Source: Trichobilharzia regenti (Eukaryota; Platyhelminthes; Trematoda; Strigeidida; Schistosomatidae). From it: a stretch of DNA of 64,000 bases. A program made the position numbers and the translations under genes. Location: the NCBI GenBank assembly GCA_944472135.2, contig OX235263.1, forward strand, positions 30,309,379 through 30,373,378, given 5' to 3'. The notes under the pieces were generated by a model. It made no database searches and had not been told where the DNA came from. It saw only the letters and a program-made list of their open reading frames with translations. Each line of letters opens with the position of its first letter. Within the stretch, counting starts at the first letter, position 1. This document shows, piece by piece, positions 57,809 through 64,000 of the stretch.

Positions 57809-58770
57809 ATTAGTAATGTAATGAGGTACTTAAGAATTTGTCGGTTCCTTAAGTATTGGAAACTAATATTAGTGGTTAAAGTTTCTTTGAATACATAATT
57901 GAGGTTATTTGGTTAAAATTAGATTTGAAGTACATGCTTTGGGCAGGTTTATAGGGACAGGGTAATAACGGGTTTGCATTAGACTTAGGATTTACTCCAA
58001 CTGATTGGTATATTTTGTATTCTTATTTGGCTAAACTAGAGTATCTTCTTAGTTATAAAAGTAATAGACCAAAAAGAGTGTTACCAGCCTAGGCATTTCA
58101 TATTTCAACCTTAGTGTCATGATGTGTGTGAAAAGCATTAGTTATAACTATTTTTGTACTAGAAGGTTTTTTCAGTGAATCTGTATTATTTTACCTGAAA
58201 AATCGCCCCTTCAGATACGATTGTTTCTTTCTCATTTTCAAGGCAAGTTGTACCTCCCATTTTGGTACGGCAACTCATTTCTTATTAAATTAAAAGCTAG
58301 AATCATTTTCTAAGTAACGTACAAAGTAGCTGGTTAAAAACAATACACAGAGCAACCACTACATTGGTTGATCATCACTAGGGTGTAAGTAGTGTCATGT
58401 TTCTAGTTCCTATTGGTAATCTTCACTGAATTCTGTCAGTCAAGCTAAGCATTTTAGTGAGTTAAGTGAGGCGTATCCAACTAGTTTCACATGTTTTGGA
58501 AACGGTGTAGGGTAGAATATATTTTCTAAGTGTCATCTTGTACAGAAAAAAAGACCAATGAAGAGAGACCAGCATAAAAATGTAGATGAAATGAACAGTC
58601 TTCTTTCTTACTGTAAACGGAATCTAACCGAGATCATCAGTCAAAACTAAGAGTTATTTATTTGGAAAACACTTCTACACACACAAGCTGATGACACAAC
58701 TTATAACTCTAATTAATTTTGAAGCCACAAAAATGAAAACAATTATATATTTTATCATTATCCAACTTAC
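57809..58770. other. Intron, no feature recognised
   Basis: Nothing assigned. Confidence 0.5.
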
Positions 58771-58858
58771 CTCAAAGGTGATGATATCATAGGGTATCAG
58801 ACTACCGATACGACTCAGTCCATGTTTGACTCTTGATAAGTGATCACTTATTGCATCC
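58771..58858 (-). CDS. UNC79: UNC79 coding exon 3 of window
   Basis: An 88-nt exon with a CAG acceptor and GTAAGT donor. After completing the split Trp codon it reads DAISDHLSRVKHGLSRIGSL followed by IPYDIITFE. The vertebrate protein has LKEGLNRI.CLIPYN at the same place. It ends on a whole codon. Confidence 0.9.
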
Positions 58859-59494
58859 CTGTTCGAAAAATTAAAGAATATATCCTAATTTCAAAGACCA
58901 AAGTTTATATAAGAAAACTGTACTTGAATGTCAGTTGTCACCGCATAGTCATCATTTGCTGTAGATTAAAACAGTACACTCCTATTTCTGTGCACAACTG
59001 GATCACTGACTTTAGATTTTTTTATCGCATCATTTCCTCATTGTCCTAGTCATTATAATTTTAATTCAGTATTAGTATTATATTATTAACTAAAATGCGT
59101 TCAAAATTCACATCCCCTTAATTTGTTCTTAACTTAAAACTAATACCTATCATTTCAATACTTAGGTACCTTAGGAAATATTTTACAGTCATCATTCCCC
59201 CTTATTTGTCAGGTAATAAACACAGAGCCTGAAGAGGGAATCCCTGTAGACACTTTCCTCTAAACGTTCTTGTTCTAGTATCATATATAAAGAAATAGGG
59301 GTGTTCCTTATGGCATAATATGATTCATTTGTTACAACTTTCTCCCGCAATGTAGTAGCCTTGTAATCTTCGGATTTATAAGAACCATGAGTGCCTGCTC
59401 ATCATACACCTCACTTTATGATATTGATCTGCTTATAGAAGGTTGCATACCTGGGGGTTAGGTAAATCAACACCCAGGTATTATCTAAACGATT
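58859..59494. other. Intron, little recognised
   Basis: AGAGCCTGAAGAGGGAATCC near 59223 resembles the PLE terminal motif seen in copies C, G and H, but nothing else of a PLE is present. Confidence 0.4.
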
Positions 59495-60500
59495 AGTGAT
59501 AATGATGATGATAATAGCTTTATTCCAAAACAGTACTTGTGAGACAGAATGGAATTCTCAGCATTTCACTACAGTATTGCATCCAGTTGGTAAATTAACA
59601 ATAAATAAAATTCTACATAGATTAAGTGTAATCTCAGTTAGTTTTGACAACAACATATTAGCATGTCGGTAGCAAAGCCAAAATTGAACAGAATGTTTGA
59701 AGGTTCAAAAAAAGCATATTTACTGGCGTAAGCAGAAGAAAGAAACAAAGCTGCACATAACAGAGAGAGAAAAGGAAAAGAAAGAAAGAAAAACGTTGTA
59801 CCTATAAATGATATGAGTTGGAAAGACGAGATCCAGTTGTCCTACTGACTATTTAATAAGTTAAAGGTTTCACGCCTAATGCTTTCTTTATCGCACAGAA
59901 CACGAGCTAAGTAGGGTATGGTTGAGTTTTTCTACTTACTAGTGCGAGCATATAGTTTTCTATACAGGCTTCTGGTTTTGCCTGATTAGATGAGATACAA
60001 GGGGAGAGTTGTGAATGAAGAGGGTGGTGTGAGTTAGATAAAATGGATTTAGCCCATTTTTCACATGAGTCCATGTGCCTGTCCACCAGAATATTAACAA
60101 GCTGGTTAAGTGGCACCCTGTGGCTTACCCTGCTGACAACCTTTAACATCCTGCGTTATAAGGTATAGTCTTTCTTCAGTAGCCAGACCTGGAAAAACTA
60201 AGTGGGAACAATAGAGAATAATAGGCAGAATACGGTAGTTAACGAATTGTAGGAGTAAGGGTTGGGTTATACCAGAATGTCTTGACTTCTTGATGTAGAA
60301 GGTAAGACGAATATTTTCTTAGAAATCATCAAGATATGAGACGACCAGCAAAAATCAGTAGATAGAATGACGCCTAGGTATTTAATTTCTGACTTGGTTT
60401 CTATTTCACTGCCATCAATGTTGCACACCTCGTGAGTGCTAACGAGTTTGTTTAGGTCAGATTTGTGCCTACAGGTGAAATTAACTGTTTGTGTCTTGTC
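59495..60500 (-). mobile_element. CR1-like non-LTR retrotransposon, 3' fragment
   Basis: Minus-strand copy matching 17560-18545 closely, with the 3' untranslated region ending AATAGCTTTATTCC on the plus strand. It breaks off at 60500 where the other copy continues into the reverse transcriptase. Contains an open fragment with LVNILVDRHMDSCEKWAKSI. Confidence 0.85.
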
Positions 60501-60877
60501 ACATTAGGAAATGTAGGTTCGCACAATGAATGTTTGTTGGAAGTACTTTCATTTGATGAATATCTTGTGACTGTCTTAATACTTATCCTTCTTGAACATA
60601 AATGTGGCTTCGTCTCCCTATGATAACTCATATGAGATGATCGGTTGTCTACCAGTTCTTATATTGACTAAATCAAGTTTTACGGATAAAACGCTAGATT
60701 TCGTTAAACATCATTGTATAAAATGTCATTTAAAGATATCATTTGGAAAACTTGATCGTGGGTTTATCTGACCGACAGTCAGTTCATCCTAACGTAAGAA
60801 AGGTTCTTATGGAAATTAAATCATCATATCAACATATTCTTTAACCTCGAATATATTTGAGGTTTAGTATGTTGCAT

Positions 60878-61258
60878 AACTGTCTTTACTCTATACTGAA
60901 GATCAGATGGCCGGGCCGGAAAGAATCACCAACAAGAAACTATGGGCACTAACAAACAAAACAAGAACCAATCGACAAGCAACAAATATGTAGGAGAAAG
61001 TGGAGATGGATTGGACACTCGTTGAGGAGGCCACTGGGTGACATCGCGCGTCAAGCCCTCGAGGGGAACACGAAAGGGAATAGGCGAGTGGGACGTCTGT
61101 GCAAGGGTGACATGGAGGAGATCGTGTGAAGAGGAGTTGAAACAGCATGGACTAACATGGATGCAGGTGAAAAGTACAGCAGAAGGCAGAAGGAAGTGGA
61201 GATGTGCAGTTGAAGCCCTATGTTCCACTAGGAACCCAAGGGAATAATAAAATAATAA
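60878..61258 (+). mobile_element. RTE (SR2-like) 3' end with target-site duplication
   Basis: Starts near AACTGTCTTTACTCTATACT, encodes a fragment with GRLCKGDMEEIV-like and CEEELKQHGLTWMQVKSTAE segments, ends CCTATGTTCCACTAGGAACC plus ATAATAA. TTAGTATGTTGCAT flanks both sides (60864-60877 and 61259-61272), a 14-bp target duplication. 5'-truncated on insertion. Confidence 0.85.
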
Positions 61259-61272
61259 TTAGTATGTTGCAT

Positions 61273-61830
61273 TGAATTTTCAAACTGTTATCCATAATTT
61301 ATTGAATAATTGACAGATACTCATTAACCTAAAAAGCCAATAACCTTTGCTTCTTTTTATCGAGTTTCCAAGATTAAGGTAAAGTAACTGCCTGATGCTT
61401 TCTTGTTTTCAATGGTTCCTTAACTCCTGTTGATTTATAATGAAATCTAACGAGAAACTGTTCAGCTATACACAAACTCTCACCTACTATTTTGTCTATT
61501 CAGCATCACTGTATATTAATATCATTATATCAATATACTGTTTTACCCTAAAGTTTAGTATGTTTAGTATGAAGTTTAGTATGTTGCATTGAATTTTCAA
61601 ACTGTTGTCCATAGCTTATTGAATAATTTACAGATATTTTATGTTAGGTATTTATTTGTATCTGAGCTAGGTATGTGACTAGTTAACACTTATAAATAAA
61701 AAGTTTATTTGTACAACTATAACAACTAATGATTTACCAGGGATTTTAGGCCTGTAAGTCACTATTGTAGATGCATTTAGGTGACAGATCGAAGCAAACA
61801 AAATAAAGTTATCGATTTATAACCACTTAC
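61273..61830. other. Intron with a local 60-bp direct duplication
   Basis: The sequence starting AGTATGTTGCATTGAATTTT at 61261 recurs at about 61577 with four or so differences. Nothing else assigned. Confidence 0.6.
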
Positions 61831-61934
61831 CAACAACTTCCAACTCGAGCATATTTCAATGGATGAGGGAGTAACACTGCAAACACAGCTTCAGGATGAA
61901 GACGTTGGACTTCTTGAATCCATTTGAGAATATA
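61831..61934 (-). CDS. UNC79: UNC79 coding exon 2 of window
   Basis: A 104-nt exon, AAAAG acceptor and GTAAGT donor, entering in phase 0 and leaving after two bases of a Trp codon. It reads YILKWIQEV, then HPEAVFAVLLPHPLKYARVG. The vertebrate counterpart has the same length and the pattern LLPKP.E.ARVG..W, so this is a strongly conserved helical segment. The Trp codon is completed by the first base of the next exon. Confidence 0.9.
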
Positions 61935-62584
61935 CTTTTATAAGAAATAAAAAAATATGTTGCGATAAGTAATACCCATAAACATAAGTGTGAACAATTT
62001 AAAAGCTATCAGTTTAGTTTGTTGTCAACTTGCAACTATCGCTAATATTTTATTTCACTTTAAACGATTCACAAAAAGTGATATACTTGGTTGAAATTCA
62101 AAAGATGGACCCTACTGTGCAAATATTCTAAAGTTAGATAACTCACAAAAGCGTTGATACTTTGCTTGTAGTTTTGACTCCTTCCCCTGAGATAGGAAGC
62201 AAACATAACACTTAGATTCCAACCGATTCCATTTCCCACTTAGCAGAATTATTTTACTAATGAAGAGTTCGCTAGGGCCAAATACAGGTATACCGTTTAT
62301 CAGGTCAATTCCAGTTGTACTAATTGGCTGTATAGTGTTTAGTTCATTCAGATTTGGTTATAGAATAATGACAGAATAATCGGTTCCCTTTGATCATATC
62401 AGTCAAATGTTAGGCATTCCAAAATAATAATCATAATAAGTTTGTCTTAATAGCTAAGTAATGTACGAAATAGTACAAATCTTTATTTTCACAATGTGTA
62501 TTTGAGGAAAATTTGTAATCATTCACAATGTCGTCTGACTAACAAACATTACTTTCAACGAATCCCTTTGCTAGAGTGATATAA
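61935..62584. other. Intron, no feature recognised
   Basis: AT-rich; nothing assigned. Confidence 0.5.
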
Positions 62585-63178
62585 TTCTATTTCCCGTGTG
62601 AAGTGGTATAATAAGGTGAGCAATATTGAGGTTAGGTGTCGAGTTCTAGGTAAGGAGGGGAAATCAATTGACGAGGCTGTGAAGTTACATCGACCGAGAT
62701 GGTTACGACATGTGTTACGTATGCCTAGTAATCGCCTTCCTCGACGAGTAATGTTAGGTGATATAGGGTTAGGCTGGAAAAGAGCTAGCGGCGGTCAAAC
62801 CAAAACATGGCACCAGTCTATGAAATCTTCAACAGTTAGTCTAAGCCAGTCACGTAAGAAGGCGTAGACTTCCTGACTGTTTGGGGTCCTCGGGACGGTA
62901 AAACACCAATGGCTAGAAACAATTGGTGACATGGCTCAAAATCGTTCCCAATGGCTTCCGTAGATGCATCCACTCCTTGTGACTTTTGACTTCCAATGAA
63001 ACTGTTTTGTTCTTCGTTAGTACTATTCCTTTGTCTCACACCTCTGTTTACTGTCTCTATTATGCATTTCTTCTACTTTCTTCAGTTGCATTGTGTGCTC
63101 CAAGGAGGGATTGTGGCGACTTGAAGTGCTGCACATATGTGTAAAGTTTTATGTCGAAAACAGACAGACAGACAAAAT
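62585..63178 (+). mobile_element. RTE family 2 retrotransposon, 3' fragment
   Basis: Plus strand: VKWYNKVSNIEVRCRVLGKE, HRPRWLRHVLRMPSNRLPRR, SGGQTKTWHQSMKSSTVSL, then a 3' untranslated part ending GACAGACAGACAAAATA. Close to the copy at 24945-25560. Confidence 0.82.
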
Positions 63179-63333
63179 ATAAAATTTATTATAGTTATCT
63201 ATAGTAGGTCCTGTCATATATTAGCTAACAACTGAGTTTATTCAAGTCTCTGCCCAAATACTTTGATGCATTGGTACAGATTTCGATTTTTAGCAAAATA
63301 ATCACAAGGAACAAAAAAAGCAAAAGTGCTTAC

Positions 63334-63371
63334 CTCACTTTTGATTCGTTCCAACAAATCACCCAGTTCAT
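63334..63371 (-). CDS. UNC79: UNC79 coding exon 1 of window
   Basis: Short 38-nt exon, with a TTTAG acceptor before it and a GTAAG donor after it. It enters in phase 2 and ends on a complete codon, encoding DELGDLLERIKSE after the split codon. This matches the vertebrate block DDEVGSLVEKLKPQ just upstream of the next exon's block. The exon carrying the preceding protein block was not found in the remaining bases to the right edge. Its small size makes it less certain than the others, but phase and homology agree. Confidence 0.75.
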
Positions 63372-64000
63372 CTAAATGAAAATAGAAATATTTAGTTTCA
63401 AAAAAGATACAGTTTCGAAATGTCAAGAAAATAGAGCATTCCAAGGTGATCTGAATATCTGTTTCGCACATTCAATCAAGTAACAGTAATAAGTTAGAAT
63501 ACAGTCATAAAAGGTAGTAAAAGCTAAAACTTATATCTAACAATATTTAGGGAATCATACGGCGATGCATGGTATGTTAAAACAAACCTACCATTCAAAT
63601 ATAAACAGTAGAAAATTAGTAAAGTTGATTATAGCAACTAATAATTTATGCTTGGCATGTAGTTCAAAAAACTTGTTATCAAGTAGGCGATATTCTTAAG
63701 TTTAAAGCAACTGACGATGGACATGAGTTTCAGTAGTGGAATACAAGCCTATTCTGTTGATCAGGTGAAATTTGAACAAAATGAGTCTGTAGAATTTCAG
63801 TGTTAATCAATACCAGACGAAACAATATATCCAAAATCAAGATGTTCGACTAATGGAAAGTCACAATCGACTTCTAGTAAATATACTTACAGAAGACACT
63901 GAAAACAGATTTATACTTCTATGGATATTTAATTAGACTAATAATCATTAACAAATGTAGAGATTTCTGGATTTGACGAGATCCCTTGTATGAAGAATCT
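63372..64000. other. Intron to the right edge
   Basis: Upstream (in gene sense) of the first visible exon. No further UNC79 exon found; nothing else assigned. Confidence 0.5.

Larger units (their letters stand above)
1..63371 (-). other. UNC79: UNC79 homolog gene, span of visible exons (17 exons, open at both ends)
   Basis: Gene span, not a continuous coding region. The product is the homolog of UNC79, a very large helical-repeat protein that with UNC80 binds the NALCN sodium-leak channel at the plasma membrane and supports its stability and activity in neurons. Identification rests on my memory of the vertebrate protein: conserved blocks appear here in the same order, such as the segments ending ARVG.W, the IRTEV block, VQDQALSWL, the SLWSLLKSE block, the ECLEFQFDTV-like block, FFVNRF, LLGY....PPHKMR and LLVILYKY. 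The exons join with matching phases at all 16 introns. Coding total is about 5.48 kb. The N-terminal part lies beyond the right edge and the C-terminal part beyond the left edge. Introns reach about 14.5 kb (between the exons at 7.7 and 22.2 kb) and contain retroelements on both strands. Confidence 0.92.

Noticed and set aside
1..64000. CRISPR array, bacterial operon or phage-type system
   Set aside because: No evenly spaced repeats; spliced exons, polymerase III SINEs and LINEs show a eukaryotic nuclear genome.

Overview
The window looks like one stretch of a trematode genome, most likely a blood fluke (Schistosoma sp.). Evidence: AT-rich sequence, large introns packed with decayed retroelements, tRNA-like SINEs carrying a hammerhead-ribozyme signature as in the schistosome Sm-alpha family, and abundant RTE (SR2-like), CR1 (SR1-like) and Penelope-like (PLE) copies. 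No rRNA, bona fide tRNA gene, CRISPR array or bacterial-type operon was seen.

The only host gene I can support runs on the minus strand across the whole window. It is the homolog of UNC79, the large cytoplasmic auxiliary protein of the NALCN sodium-leak channel complex. I placed 17 coding exons (about 5.48 kb, about 1,830 codons) between 63371 and 1. Every junction has a GT donor and an AG acceptor, and reading phase is kept through all of them. The gene enters at the right edge (start codon not seen) and leaves at the left edge (stop codon not seen). Order along the protein: right part (63.4-50.9 kb) = helical-repeat region and an acidic linker; middle (46-41 kb) = conserved helical core with low-complexity inserts; left part (35.7-22.2 kb) = conserved core interrupted by Gly/Ser linkers; far left (7.7-0 kb) = acidic and basic low-complexity tail segments.

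The introns hold the other features. PLE fragments, several with inverted termini, lie at 0.66-1.32, 1.33-4.46, 19.1-20.0, 27.4-28.4, 29.4-30.4, 32.6-33.5, 38.1-38.4, 44.2-45.3, 52.4-52.6 and 54.9-55.7 kb. RTE fragments of two families lie at 6.0-7.1, 11.4-12.3, 13.0-14.3, 24.9-26.1, 30.9-32.1, 36.5-37.7, 38.4-38.6, 46.6-48.1, 49.1-49.5, 53.6-53.9, 57.5-57.8, 60.9-61.3 and 62.6-63.2 kb. CR1-like fragments lie at 16.6-18.6, 20.2-20.9 and 59.5-60.5 kb. Three solo LTRs lie at 5.1, 13.2 and 40.7 kb. Three tRNA-derived SINE families are scattered throughout.

The host exons together encode one protein. The retroelements are almost all broken (stops, frameshifts, 5' truncation) and I see no copy that looks autonomous. 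The most interesting non-host structures are the hammerhead folds in the SINEs and in one PLE, the repeated inverted-terminus architecture of the PLE copies, a 195-bp palindrome split by a CR1 insertion, and a shared 3' tail linking one SINE family to the RTE element.
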